Shown here in pieces: positions 9,224 through 17,790 of a stretch of DNA of 64,000 nt. Numbering within the stretch: position 1 is the first letter of the stretch; each line of letters begins with the position of its first letter. Source of the stretch: Vibrio jasicida CAIM 1864 = LMG 25398. GTDB lineage: Bacteria > Pseudomonadota > Gammaproteobacteria > Enterobacterales > Vibrionaceae. The stretch lies in the NCBI RefSeq assembly GCF_000400365.1, contig NZ_BAOG01000055.1, positions 1 to 64,000 on the forward strand. Reading direction: 5' to 3'. The notes beneath the pieces were generated by a model. It searched no databases, was not told the DNA's origin, and saw only the letters and a program-made list of their open reading frames with translations. Both the position numbers and the translations under genes were made by a program.

Positions 9224-9257
9224 TTGAGTAGAAATTGCAATTGTTATAATATAACAA
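9224..9257 (+). promoter_or_regulatory. Promoter with overlapping palindrome before the pterin-synthase-like gene
   Basis: A consensus -10 TATAAT at 9245-9250 has a plausible -35 TTGAGT at 9224-9229 with a short 15-bp spacer. The -10 lies inside a perfect palindrome, TTGTTATA-A-TATAACAA, at 9241-9257. A protein bound there would block the promoter. No regulator is identified. Confidence 0.45.
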
Positions 9258-9297
9258 TAATTTTAAATCCCTAAACTAGATGAATGAGGAATTCAGT

Positions 9298-10176
9298 TTG
9301 AATTTATTTGTTAAGGACCTCACTGTTATTGATGCTTCTTACTTGTGCGCAACACGAGGAATGGTCGGAGAGAGTTGGATTCTTGATGTCGTAATGCATG
9401 GTGATCTCAACGAGATGAGCATGGTGCTGGATTTCTCTAAAGTGAAAAAGCAAATTAAACAATTGGTTGATGAACACGTCGACCATCGACTGCTTGTACC
9501 GTCAAAGAACTCAGCAGTGCATTCTGCGCATGTGAAAGCGGGTTATTCCCAAGTTGATCTCATTCGCGGTGAAAAAAGTATTCATTTGAACTGCCCCGAC
9601 GAAGCATTCTGCTTTATTGAAACCGAAGCTATCTCGATTGAAAGTGTGACTGAGCATATTCACAAGGTGTTGATCGGTCATTTGCCAAGCAACGTGGCTT
9701 CAATCGACGTTACCTTACGCCATGAACAGATTAATGGTGCGTATTACCACTATACCCATGGTTTAAAAAAACACGACGGCAACTGCCAACGCATTGCACA
9801 CGGGCATCGTTCACCGATTGAAATCTTGACTGATGGTGAACGTGATACCGTTCGTGAACACGCTTTTGCACAGCGTTGGCAAGACATCTACCTCGCGTCC
9901 ATCGAAGACCTAGTCGAGATTGGTCATCTGGAGCTGAGTGAACATGCAAGCCTTATCAACTGCGACACGCATTTTGGCTTCCGGTATACCACTTCACAAG
10001 GTGACTTCCAACTTGCTATCGCACATAGCGAAACTGAAGTATTAGATACGGATACGACGGTAGAGCTACTGGCTGTATTTATTGCCAATGACATTGCCCC
10101 TTCATTGGCTAAAGGGCAGTCGTTACAAGTCATCGCTTATGAAGGCGTAGGGAAAGGAGCGATGGCGTTTCGTTAA
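9298..10176 (+). CDS. Two-domain 6-pyruvoyl-tetrahydropterin synthase / QueD-like protein
   Basis: A protein of about 292 aa built from two PTPS-like (T-fold) modules. The C-terminal module has the zinc and catalytic motif (KKHDGNCQRIAHGH, about residues 155-168). The N-terminal module keeps the fold signature (GMVGESWILDVVMHGDL, then MVLDFSKVKKQIK and DEHVDHRLL) but lacks the zinc histidine cluster, so it looks structural. QueD-type enzymes make 6-carboxy-tetrahydropterin for queuosine; this longer form may act on a different pterin. An in-frame ATG at 9280 has no Shine-Dalgarno, whereas the TTG at 9298 has GAGGA 7 nt upstream and gives MNLFVKDLTV, so I chose TTG. The next gene is an aspartoacylase-like hydrolase 61 nt away. 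Confidence 0.75.
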   Translation: MNLFVKDLTVIDASYLCATRGMVGESWILDVVMHGDLNEMSMVLDFSKVKKQIKQLVDEHVDHRLLVPSKNSAVHSAHVKAGYSQVDLIRGEKSIHLNCPDEAFCFIETEAISIESVTEHIHKVLIGHLPSNVASIDVTLRHEQINGAYYHYTHGLKKHDGNCQRIAHGHRSPIEILTDGERDTVREHAFAQRWQDIYLASIEDLVEIGHLELSEHASLINCDTHFGFRYTTSQGDFQLAIAHSETEVLDTDTTVELLAVFIANDIAPSLAKGQSLQVIAYEGVGKGAMAFR

Positions 10177-10237
10177 AATAGCGTCGCCCATTGTCAATCA
10201 AAGCTAACTTTTACTTAATTTTTGGAATATCACTTTT

Positions 10238-11110
10238 ATGGACAAACTCAATCGTGTTCTGCTCGTGGCAGGTACACATGGCAATGAGCTTTCTGGTATT
10301 TACCTTCAAAAGCTCATCAAAGACCGTCTTTATGTTGCCGACCGTTCGACGTTCAATACTCAGTGTGTACTTGGCAACCCTGAAGCGGTTAAGCAAAACG
10401 TTCGTTATGTTGAGACGGATCTCAATCGTGAATTTGCTTTGGTGAATCAATCATCGCCTGCGACTCAACAAGAAACCGAAGTCGCGCAGCAATTCACGCA
10501 AGTACATGCTCGCCAAGAGAATCAATTGATAGTCGATCTGCACAACACTACTAGTAATATGGGCGCAACCCTGATCTTGGTGTCGAACAACGCGTTTTAT
10601 CGAAAGATGGGGGCGTATGTGAAGCAACGTATGCCAGAAGCCAACATCTTGTTTGAAGACAGAAAAGAGTGGGACGACCAACCTTATTTATGCACCACAG
10701 GGAAGTATGGTGTGATGATTGAAGTTGGTGCTCAAGCTCATGGTTCGTTGAAATATGAAACCTTGGAGCTGATGAAGAAAATGTTGACCATGGTTCTGGA
10801 CTACGTTGAAGTGCATAACCTTGGACAAGTTGGCGAACTGAGTGACTATGACGCTTATTTTTACACCGAAGAGGTCATGATTCCTCTCGGCCAAGATGGT
10901 ATGCGCGTTGCGACGGTACACCCAATGATCTGCGGGCGTGATTTCGAAGTGGTAAAGCCGGGAGAGCCATTACTCGCGACTTTCTTTGGTTACGATATCT
11001 TCTGGGAAGGTAAACAAGATATCTATCCGCACTTCATCAATGAGAGTGCATACAGCAAAGCCAATATCGCTATGGCACTTGCTGAGAAAAAGGTTGTGAG
11101 CGCGGAGTGA
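10238..11110 (+). CDS. Aspartoacylase-like zinc deacylase (AstE/AspA family)
   Basis: A 290-aa member of the succinylglutamate desuccinylase/aspartoacylase family, a carboxypeptidase-fold zinc hydrolase. Visible motifs are GTHGNE (zinc His and Glu, residues about 13-18), a GNP.A element, DLNREF (substrate arginine), and DLHNTT (third zinc ligand). These match aspartoacylase, which releases acetate from N-acetyl-aspartate, more closely than AstE. A catalytic Glu is likely in MIEVGAQAHG near 165. It may be cotranscribed with the pterin-synthase-like gene. Substrate is uncertain because no aspartate or arginine catabolic genes are adjacent. Confidence 0.82.
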   Translation: MDKLNRVLLVAGTHGNELSGIYLQKLIKDRLYVADRSTFNTQCVLGNPEAVKQNVRYVETDLNREFALVNQSSPATQQETEVAQQFTQVHARQENQLIVDLHNTTSNMGATLILVSNNAFYRKMGAYVKQRMPEANILFEDRKEWDDQPYLCTTGKYGVMIEVGAQAHGSLKYETLELMKKMLTMVLDYVEVHNLGQVGELSDYDAYFYTEEVMIPLGQDGMRVATVHPMICGRDFEVVKPGEPLLATFFGYDIFWEGKQDIYPHFINESAYSKANIAMALAEKKVVSAE

Positions 11111-11122
11111 TTGAAACCGAGC

Positions 11123-12040
11123 TTAGCTGGAATGCTCACCCTCAATCTTGAACTGTTTATAGTGCTCTTCAAATCGGTCACTTATCCAGTCCATAAGCAT
11201 TTTGATTCTTGGCAGTTGATATTTGACTGGCGGACAGACGAGCGAAAGTAAGGTTTTTTCTGACCATTCAGGGAGCACTTCGATAAGTCTCCCTGATGTT
11301 AAATCAGCATGGCAGTACACATCGGTTAGTCGCGTTACCCCTAGCCCAGAAATCGCCGCGTGGCGCATGGTTCTGCCAGTAGCCGCTTTAATACCTTGCC
11401 CTACGTTGATAATGCGCTGTTCTTTATGATTCTTCATGATCCAATGATCAACACTGCCATGAATCAAAGGCAAGGCTTTAAGATCTTCTGGGACGAGGAG
11501 CTTCGGGTGCCGTTCGAGAAAATCCGGGCTTGCGACATAGTGTGTGCGAAGTATGGTGAGACGGCGCGCAATGAGAGTCGAGTCTGGCATCTCACCAACA
11601 CGTAGCACCAAGTCGTAGCTATCTTCAATCAGATCGACGCGATGTTTTGAGAAATCGAGCTCTACTTCAACGTTCGGGTAGGCGGCTTGAAAACTCATCA
11701 CCAATGGTGCAATAAGCTCTTCACCAATCGGACCTCCAACAGAATTCATGTGAATCCGACCCTTAATTTCGCTGGTGGCTTGCTGTGCCCATTCTGCGGC
11801 GGCATCCAGTTGTAGCATCGCTTCTTTGCATTTACGAAAGTAACCATCGCCAATCTCAGTAAGACGGAGCTGACGTGTGGTTCTATAGAGTAACTGAACA
11901 CCTAGCGAGGACTCTAATTCACTCACGAGCTGACTTACGTTTGCCTTTGATGCGCCCATCGTTTCGGCTGCGGAGGTGAAGCTTCCACATTCCGCTACAT
12001 AAATAAACGCTCGAATACCGCGCCAAGATAGATTGTTCAT
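11123..12040 (-). CDS. LysR-type transcriptional regulator
   Basis: A 305-aa LysR regulator. The winged helix-turn-helix at residues 5-60 contains FTSAAETMGASKANVSQLVSEL, and the rest is a periplasmic-binding-like effector domain (about 90-295). The subgroup pattern resembles the DsdA/AaeR-like branch. It converges with the aspartoacylase gene (12-nt gap) and diverges from the alpha/beta hydrolase gene at 12179, which is its most likely target. Confidence 0.9.
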   Translation of the reverse strand: MNNLSWRGIRAFIYVAECGSFTSAAETMGASKANVSQLVSELESSLGVQLLYRTTRQLRLTEIGDGYFRKCKEAMLQLDAAAEWAQQATSEIKGRIHMNSVGGPIGEELIAPLVMSFQAAYPNVEVELDFSKHRVDLIEDSYDLVLRVGEMPDSTLIARRLTILRTHYVASPDFLERHPKLLVPEDLKALPLIHGSVDHWIMKNHKEQRIINVGQGIKAATGRTMRHAAISGLGVTRLTDVYCHADLTSGRLIEVLPEWSEKTLLSLVCPPVKYQLPRIKMLMDWISDRFEEHYKQFKIEGEHSS

Positions 12041-12178
12041 ATAAACCTAACAGTGTTTTCATAATGGCTATATATATCCGAATAATAGCGCTCCTTATAC
12101 TTGTTTAAAAGAGAGGAGCAGAGTGCAAATGTTTGTGAATGCTCGTCTTTATCGTCTAAAAACCGTTAAACATAGAGA

Positions 12179-13078
12179 GTGAATCGAGTGACAGTAACAA
12201 GATATGAGGCTTCATTTTTCAGCAATGGCAACCGACTTGCAGCGGAAATTCATCGTCCATCCGTAGTGGAAAACCCTTTACCAGCGGTTTTGATTGCTGC
12301 GCCACAGGCGGGTGTGAAAGAGCAGACGGTAAGAATCTACGCCGAGAAAATTGCTGCCAAGGGATTTGTGGTATTAACGTTTGACCATGCCAGTTTTGGC
12401 GCGAGTGAAGGTGCGCCAAGATTTCATGAGAACCCATACAATAAAGCGGAAGATTGCCGCAACGGGGTGACATATTTACGTTCCTTAGCATACGTGAACA
12501 GTGAGCAAATCCATGGGTTAGGTGTTTGTTCTGGCGGTGGGTATTTAGCTCATGCCGTTGCGACAGATCGACGCGTAAAATCACTTGCGACCGTGAGTGC
12601 TTACTTTGACCACCGAGGCTTTTATCACAACGTAATTGGTCGAGAGGGTTTGTTAGATTTACTGCTTAAAGGTAATGAAGCGAGAGAACGTTATCTGGCT
12701 ACTGGGCAGATTGATTTTCTGCCTCATGCACCAACTGAAGACAGTGAGGAAATGCCACGTCTGTTCCGAGAGTTCTACCAGTACTACATGACAGAGCGCG
12801 GAGCAAAAGGCTTATACGAGAGCAAGTTTTTGCCTTGGTCTTATGAAGCGTTGGCTAACTTTTCAGCTTTGGATATTGCTGCAAACTTGACGCCGACACC
12901 ACTACTGATGATTGTCGGTACAGAAGCGGATTCCGCATACGAAAGCGAGCAAATGTTTGATGCGGCTTCGCAGCCTAAACAGCTGATTCGAATTGAAGGT
13001 GCAAATCACATTGGGCTGTATGATGAAGACGAATATGTTGATCAAGCAGTCGAGCAGATCATCGAGTTTTTTAGCTAA
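12179..13078 (+). CDS. Alpha/beta hydrolase (YcjY/dienelactone-hydrolase-like)
   Basis: A 299-aa alpha/beta hydrolase. The nucleophile elbow reads GVCSGGG (about residue 117), placing Cys at the nucleophile position as in dienelactone hydrolases and YcjY-like proteins. An acidic residue (GTEADSAYE, about 255) and a late histidine (EGANHIGLYD, about 280) complete the triad. Start may be the GTG at 12179 or the GTG at 12188; both give a similar N-terminus and neither has a decisive ribosome-binding site. It is divergent from a LysR gene. Substrate is unknown. Confidence 0.82.
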   Translation: MNRVTVTRYEASFFSNGNRLAAEIHRPSVVENPLPAVLIAAPQAGVKEQTVRIYAEKIAAKGFVVLTFDHASFGASEGAPRFHENPYNKAEDCRNGVTYLRSLAYVNSEQIHGLGVCSGGGYLAHAVATDRRVKSLATVSAYFDHRGFYHNVIGREGLLDLLLKGNEARERYLATGQIDFLPHAPTEDSEEMPRLFREFYQYYMTERGAKGLYESKFLPWSYEALANFSALDIAANLTPTPLLMIVGTEADSAYESEQMFDAASQPKQLIRIEGANHIGLYDEDEYVDQAVEQIIEFFS

Positions 13079-13094
13079 TCACACCATTAGAAGA

Positions 13095-13121
13095 AAAAGG
13101 GGCGAGAACATCGCCCCTTTT
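13095..13121. terminator. Bidirectional terminator between hydrolase and yidZ
   Basis: AAAAGGGGCGA (13095-13105) pairs perfectly with TCGCCCCTTTT (13111-13121) around a 5-nt loop, giving A and T tracts on both sides. It serves the convergent genes ending at 13078 and 13126. Confidence 0.85.
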
Positions 13122-13125
13122 GCCA

Positions 13126-14094
13126 TTAATCGATGTCACTGGAACAACCATAAAGTGACTTAATGGTATTTCGTAACCACACCAGTTTGGGATTGTACGC
13201 ATTACGTTTGTGCCAAATCATGGTGAACGGGATCAGCAATTTTTCTTGTTGTGGTTGCTCTAAAGGAATGGGTAAGCACACCAAATCTGGATGCAGCTTC
13301 TTGGTGTAACTCTCACAGTACTGCGGTGCTGTGGTCAGCATATTGTGGTGTGGTTGCGCAGCCATAAATAGAGACTGTTCGAAGCTCGACATGGTTAAGC
13401 CAATGGAGCGCTGTAAGCCAAGTTCACTCAATACTTCATCCAGTGCCCACGTCTCACTCTTTTCCCAAACAATATTGATGTGTTGGTAACTCAAAAAGGT
13501 TTCAAGGTTCCATTCCTGCTCCAAAGCGGGGTGATCTTTGTGTAGGTACACCATAGGTAAATCTGAGAACAGCACTTCGAAATCAAGAAAGTAAGGAAGC
13601 AGGTCGAGTGACTCTTTTGAGCGGGGATGACTCTCTCTGCCGGTGAAGCCGATGTCTGCCTCTCCACGCACAATCGCGTCGAGTGAATCGTAATCCCAGT
13701 TACTGGTTTTGACTTTCGCATCTGGGTAGCGCTGGTGGATTGCAACAAGAAGATCATCAAGAATCGTCAGCACTAAAGGTGACTCAATGGTCAGATCAAA
13801 GCGCACGCCTTTGGGGGCTATATCGCTGCGCTTCTCTGCAATTTGGCTACCAATTTGTAGCCACTCCGCCAGATCTTGCTCCATGCTTTGTGCTAATGGA
13901 GTGGGTGCTAATCCTTTTGGTGTTTTCACAAACAGAGGATCATCAAACCAGTCACGAAGCTTATTGAGCGATTTACTTACCGTTGACGGCGTGACGTTCA
14001 ATTTCTTCGATGCTTTGGAAACACTCTGCTCTTGCAGCAGCAATTGCAGAGTGAACAACAAGTTGAGATCAAGACGGGCTAGTGATTTCTTCAT
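13126..14094 (-). CDS. yidZ: LysR-type regulator YidZ
   Basis: A 322-aa LysR regulator that aligns along its length with E. coli YidZ, which has been linked to survival of nitric oxide under anaerobiosis. Matching stretches recalled from E. coli include RLDLNLLFTLQLLLQE at the N-terminus, the recognition helix NVTPSTVSKSLNKLR, and NWDYDSLDAIVRGEADIGF plus GRESHPRS in the effector domain. I start it at the ATG at 14094 (MKKSLARLDLN), matching the E. coli start; a longer frame begins at 14106. The start lies inside the 3' end of mdtL (26-nt overlap), so the two are cotranscribed. Confidence 0.88.
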   Translation of the reverse strand: MKKSLARLDLNLLFTLQLLLQEQSVSKASKKLNVTPSTVSKSLNKLRDWFDDPLFVKTPKGLAPTPLAQSMEQDLAEWLQIGSQIAEKRSDIAPKGVRFDLTIESPLVLTILDDLLVAIHQRYPDAKVKTSNWDYDSLDAIVRGEADIGFTGRESHPRSKESLDLLPYFLDFEVLFSDLPMVYLHKDHPALEQEWNLETFLSYQHINIVWEKSETWALDEVLSELGLQRSIGLTMSSFEQSLFMAAQPHHNMLTTAPQYCESYTKKLHPDLVCLPIPLEQPQQEKLLIPFTMIWHKRNAYNPKLVWLRNTIKSLYGCSSDID

Positions 14095-15259
14095 AGTGGC
14101 TTTCATGAGCAGGCTTAGGAATAAATAGTATTAGAGCCAAGCTGATTGCGCCACCTATAGCTAACACAAACACCAGCATATTCAGCGCATTAACGCCGAT
14201 GACCCCCATAAACCAGATGTAGAGGGCAGAGCAACACACTTGAGCGATGCCCAACAGTGAGCTTGCTACACCAGCACGCAGAGAGAAAGGGCTGAGCGCT
14301 TGACTCATGGCCACGCCAAAGCCAATCGAGAAGCCAGCGCAAATCAGCCCAAATCCGAATAAGTAAAATGGGATTCCCCATTGGTTTAGATGAGCAAAAC
14401 CAATCACCATCGCTGCACTGACAAGCAAGGTTTGCGAAGTCAGCATCAGAGTACGTTGCTTAAAGTAAGACAAAGCCAATGGCGCAGAGAAAGAAGTGAT
14501 CATACTGACTAATGCAGTGCCTGCCATGACAGAAGAATAGCCACCACGATCAAAACCAAGTTCGCCCATCACCAGCATTGGAGAGACATTCACGTAGGTA
14601 AGAATGGTGGTCACGCCGATGGCCGTAATGATGAGTCGGCTGATGAAAAAGCGCTCCGCGAACGTTTCTTGGGTAGAAGCTGAAGTGGTGTTTTGTTGTG
14701 GCAATGCACTAGGCTTTGATTCTTTCAGCACCGAGGTCGAAAGCAAACAAACCACCACACCCATGCCTGCCATTGTGGTGAATAGGCTTGGCCAAGGGAA
14801 TTTGAGCATAATGAGATGGCCGACAACGGGGGCGATGACAGGAATGATGCAGGTAATGCCGTTTAGCATCGACAGCACCTTAGCGCGGCGTTTGTCATCC
14901 AATGTGTCGCGCAAAATAGCAAAAGCAACCACATAGCAAGAGCCAGCCCCAATACCTTGGGCAAAACGTGCGATTAAAAATGTATTGGATTGTTCTGCCA
15001 TTCCGCCAAGCAATGATGCTGCAATAAAAATGGCTGCACCTACCATCGCCACCGGTTTACGCCCAACGGAGTCGGCGATTTTTCCTGCAAACAGCATGGT
15101 GGTTGCCATACCAGCAAGGTAAATAGAAAACGCGATGTGTAGTTGTGATTCACTGGCGTTTAAATCCGCGGCAATTTGAGGCAACCCTACAAGATAAAGA
15201 TCAATGGCGGTAGGATAGAGTAAAACAAGAGAGAAACTACAAAGCAGAAAACGAAACAT
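14069..15259 (-). CDS. mdtL: MFS multidrug exporter MdtL
   Basis: A 396-aa, 12-helix major facilitator of the Bcr/CflA (DHA1) group, closely matching E. coli MdtL in length and sequence, for example LLYPTAIDLYLVGLPQIAADLNASESQLHIAFS-type N-terminus, RDTLDDKRRAKVLSMLNGITC and AGFSIGFGVAMSQALSPFSLRAGVASS regions. E. coli MdtL gives modest chloramphenicol resistance when overexpressed. The start is the ATG at 15259 (MFRFLLCSF), with GAGGT six bases upstream; a 28-residue extension to 15343 is not credible. It is followed by yidZ with overlap. Confidence 0.88.
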   Translation of the reverse strand: MFRFLLCSFSLVLLYPTAIDLYLVGLPQIAADLNASESQLHIAFSIYLAGMATTMLFAGKIADSVGRKPVAMVGAAIFIAASLLGGMAEQSNTFLIARFAQGIGAGSCYVVAFAILRDTLDDKRRAKVLSMLNGITCIIPVIAPVVGHLIMLKFPWPSLFTTMAGMGVVVCLLSTSVLKESKPSALPQQNTTSASTQETFAERFFISRLIITAIGVTTILTYVNVSPMLVMGELGFDRGGYSSVMAGTALVSMITSFSAPLALSYFKQRTLMLTSQTLLVSAAMVIGFAHLNQWGIPFYLFGFGLICAGFSIGFGVAMSQALSPFSLRAGVASSLLGIAQVCCSALYIWFMGVIGVNALNMLVFVLAIGGAISLALILFIPKPAHESHYEEITSPS

Positions 15260-15391
15260 GACAACCTCACTAACAGTTGATGAGGATAATAGTGTGCTAA
15301 ACGTTTGCCTGCGAGTGGGAAATACGACAGCAGGTTTTTCCATTTACGACATACCCTGTATGAAATGGGTATAAAAACAGCAAGGATGATT

Positions 15392-15862
15392 ATGATTACC
15401 ATTGAAAAGTACACGCCATGCCGTCATGAGCAAACCCTTGAGCTGCAAGTCTTAGAGGATCAAGTCCAATACACAGTAGCGAACATTCCAGAGTTATTGG
15501 GAAGTCTTAAACCGACAGAGCTAGCGCATTTGATCTTATTGGATGATCGAGTGGTTGGCTTTTTTGTCTTCGATGCGGGATACAGTGAGAATTACGACTT
15601 CTGTCCGGAAAAGAGCTTAGGCGTGCGTTGGTTGTTGTTGGATCATCGTCATCAAGGTAAAGGCATTGCCAAGCGAGCCATCAGCCAGTTTGCTGATTAC
15701 GCTAAATTGCGTTTTCCGAGCTTTGATTTTCTCTACTTGACGGTTAATTGCCGCAATGTACCGGCTTATCAGTGCTATTTGAAAGCAGGTTTTGAAGATA
15801 CTAATGAGCTGTATCATGATGGTCCGGTTGGGCCTCAGCACATCATGCGACAAGCCTTGTAA
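15392..15862 (+). CDS. GNAT family N-acetyltransferase
   Basis: A protein of about 156 aa with the acetyl-CoA-binding motif RHQGKGIAKRA (Q/RxxGxG/A, about residues 88-98) and the late NVPAYQCYLKAGFED element typical of GNAT enzymes, similar to spermidine- or SpeG/BltD-like members. The start at 15392 has AAGGA five bases upstream; the longer frame from 15305 runs through the mdtL promoter region. Substrate is unknown. It is divergent from mdtL and ended by a strong terminator. Confidence 0.85.
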   Translation: MITIEKYTPCRHEQTLELQVLEDQVQYTVANIPELLGSLKPTELAHLILLDDRVVGFFVFDAGYSENYDFCPEKSLGVRWLLLDHRHQGKGIAKRAISQFADYAKLRFPSFDFLYLTVNCRNVPAYQCYLKAGFEDTNELYHDGPVGPQHIMRQAL

Positions 15863-15881
15863 TTAGTTTTCCAGACACTAA

Positions 15882-15912
15882 AAAGCCGCCCAGTTCTGCA
15901 CTGGGCGGCTTT
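15882..15912. terminator. Bidirectional terminator between GNAT gene and enolase
   Basis: AAAGCCGCCCAGT (15882-15894) pairs perfectly with ACTGGGCGGCTTT (15900-15912), followed by CTTTT on the plus strand and flanked by A residues on the other side. Confidence 0.92.
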
Positions 15913-15932
15913 CTTTTAGATGTATTGAGAAA

Positions 15933-17216
15933 TTAGCGAACGAAGGCTTTGCGACCAGCGAACACCGCCATTGAGCCTAACTCGTCTTCAATGCGCATTA
16001 GCTGATTGTATTTTTCGACACGTTCACCGCGACATGGCGCACCTGTTTTAAGGTGACCTGTGCGAAGTGCAACGGTCATATCGGCAATAAAGCTGTCTGT
16101 GGTTTCACCCGAACGGTGAGAAACAAACGCGCCCCATGCAGCGTGATGACACATTTGAATCGCTTCAATGGTCTCGGTTAGCGAGCCAATCTGATTCAGT
16201 TTGATCAATGCTGAGTTAGCAGCATTCATGTCGATCGCTTTTTGGATGTATTTGGTGTTAGTAACCAGAAGATCATCACCAACGATTTCGATCTTACCGC
16301 CAAGCTTCTCATTCAATAGCGGCCAGTTATCCCAGTCGTCTTCAGCAAGTCCATCTTCGAGAAGAACCACAGGGAAGTCTTCTACCAACTTCTCGTAGTA
16401 TTCAATCATCTCTGCAGAGGTCAGTTCACGGTTCTCTGAGCGTAGCTTGTATTTACCATTCTCATAGAACTCACTAGAGGCTGGGTCCATACAGATACCG
16501 ACATCGACTCCAGGTTTTAATCCAGCTCTCTCAATGCCTTTGACAATCAACTCTAATGGTTCGCGGTTGGACTTCACAGCTGGCGCAAAGCCACCTTCAT
16601 CACCGACGCCAACCGAGTGATTAGACTCCAACAGAACTTGGCGCAATGCATGATACACCTCGCTACCCCATTGCACCGCTTGTCTAAAGTTCTCAGCACC
16701 GTATGGCGCAATCATGTATTCCTGAAAATCCGGACCTTGCCAGCGAGCATGCACGCCGCCGTTGAGGATGTTCATACAAGGCACAGGTAATAGATTAGCG
16801 CCCACACCGCCAAGATACTGATACAAAGGTACGTCAGCGGTCAGTGCAGCTGCGCGAGCAACAGCAAGGGAGACACCAAGAATGCCATTCGCGCCGAGAC
16901 GGGATTTGTTTTCGGTGCCATCTAACTCGATCATAATGCGGTCAATTAATGCTTGATCGCGCGAGTCCAAACCAACAATGGCTTCAAGCACTTCGGTGTT
17001 GATCAGTTGAACGGCATTGAGTACACCTTTGCCACCAAAGCGGGTGTCGTCACCATCTCGCAGTTCTACAGCTTCTCGTGAACCAGTACTGGCGCCCGAG
17101 GGCACCGATGCTCTTGCTGCAATGCCACAGCCGAGTGTGACTTCGACTTCCACAGTCGGATTTCCGCGTGAATCCAAAATTTCGCGCGCCAGAATATCCT
17201 CAATCAAGAAATCCAT
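15933..17216 (-). CDS. eno: Second (paralogous) enolase
   Basis: A 427-aa enolase converting 2-phosphoglycerate to phosphoenolpyruvate. Metal and catalytic residues are present in order: PSGASTG loop (about 39), the His of GGVHA (about 157), QEYM Glu, GDEGGF Glu, CMDPASSEFY Asp, LLEDGLAEDDW Glu, VGDDLLVTN Asp, ALIKLNQIGSLTET Lys and SHRSGETTDS. The segment after the loop-2 histidine reads HARWQGPDFQEY instead of the usual HADNNVDIQEF, and the C-terminal KTGAPCRGER resembles eukaryotic-type enolases. Housekeeping enolase normally sits between pyrG and other chromosome-1 genes; here it stands alone, so I read it as a divergent paralogue. It ends at a bidirectional terminator. Confidence 0.92.
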   Translation of the reverse strand: MDFLIEDILAREILDSRGNPTVEVEVTLGCGIAARASVPSGASTGSREAVELRDGDDTRFGGKGVLNAVQLINTEVLEAIVGLDSRDQALIDRIMIELDGTENKSRLGANGILGVSLAVARAAALTADVPLYQYLGGVGANLLPVPCMNILNGGVHARWQGPDFQEYMIAPYGAENFRQAVQWGSEVYHALRQVLLESNHSVGVGDEGGFAPAVKSNREPLELIVKGIERAGLKPGVDVGICMDPASSEFYENGKYKLRSENRELTSAEMIEYYEKLVEDFPVVLLEDGLAEDDWDNWPLLNEKLGGKIEIVGDDLLVTNTKYIQKAIDMNAANSALIKLNQIGSLTETIEAIQMCHHAAWGAFVSHRSGETTDSFIADMTVALRTGHLKTGAPCRGERVEKYNQLMRIEDELGSMAVFAGRKAFVR

Positions 17217-17378
17217 AGTATGTCCTCAATGATCAGTTAGGTGGGGAAATGACTTTAAGAGTGTAGACACAGATTTTTAATTACGATGACTCTTGATATC
17301 TTTGATGTTGAAGACAGTTGTTTATGTGGCTGTTTTCACATAAATTCCAGAAAGGCCATTGGTGATCAAGGAAGAGTC

Positions 17379-17755
17379 GTGAAGATAGAAGTCGACAATT
17401 TAGAAAGAACAGCAGTCATTGCATTGCAAGAAGAACATTTGCAAGACATGTACGCCACGTCGCCACCAGAGAGTGTGCTGCGATTAAAGAGTTGGATGGC
17501 CAACACGCGGAGCTGAAATCCATGCGCACCACTCCAGCGGCAAGAAACCAAGGAGTGGCGTCTCAATTATTGATTCATGTGATTGAGCAAGCGAAGCAAA
17601 AAGGCTTGCAGCGCTTGAGTTTAGAAACGGGCTCGATGGAATTTTTTAAACCTGCGCGCCTGTTGTATGAAAAGCATGGCTTTGTGTACTGCGAGCCGTT
17701 CGGGGATTACGAACTCGATCCGAACAGTCAATTCATGACCCTAGAACTGAGCTAG
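17379..17755 (+). pseudogene. GNAT acetyltransferase broken by an internal out-of-frame deletion
   Basis: The 5' part starts at a GTG (17379) with AAGGAAGAG just upstream and encodes VKIEVDNLERTAVIALQEEHL...TSPPESV, the normal N-terminus of a GNAT protein. After codons near 17475 the frame changes: the next frame supplies AAIKELDGQHAELKS and then the acetyl-CoA motif RTTPAARNQGVASQLL and a complete C-terminus ending at 17755. About 25-30 codons expected between the N-terminus and beta-4 are missing, so a deletion joined two parts in different frames. The first frame stops at 17516. A rescued short protein from ATG 17492 would lack the N-terminal half. Confidence 0.72.
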
Positions 17756-17790
17756 GGCCATTAATTTTTAGTTAGCTAAATCCAATCGAT

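Noticed and set aside
15933..17216. Another enolase-superfamily enzyme instead of enolase
   Set aside because: The SGETTDS, IKLNQIG, GDEGGF and metal-ligand motifs are those of true enolases.
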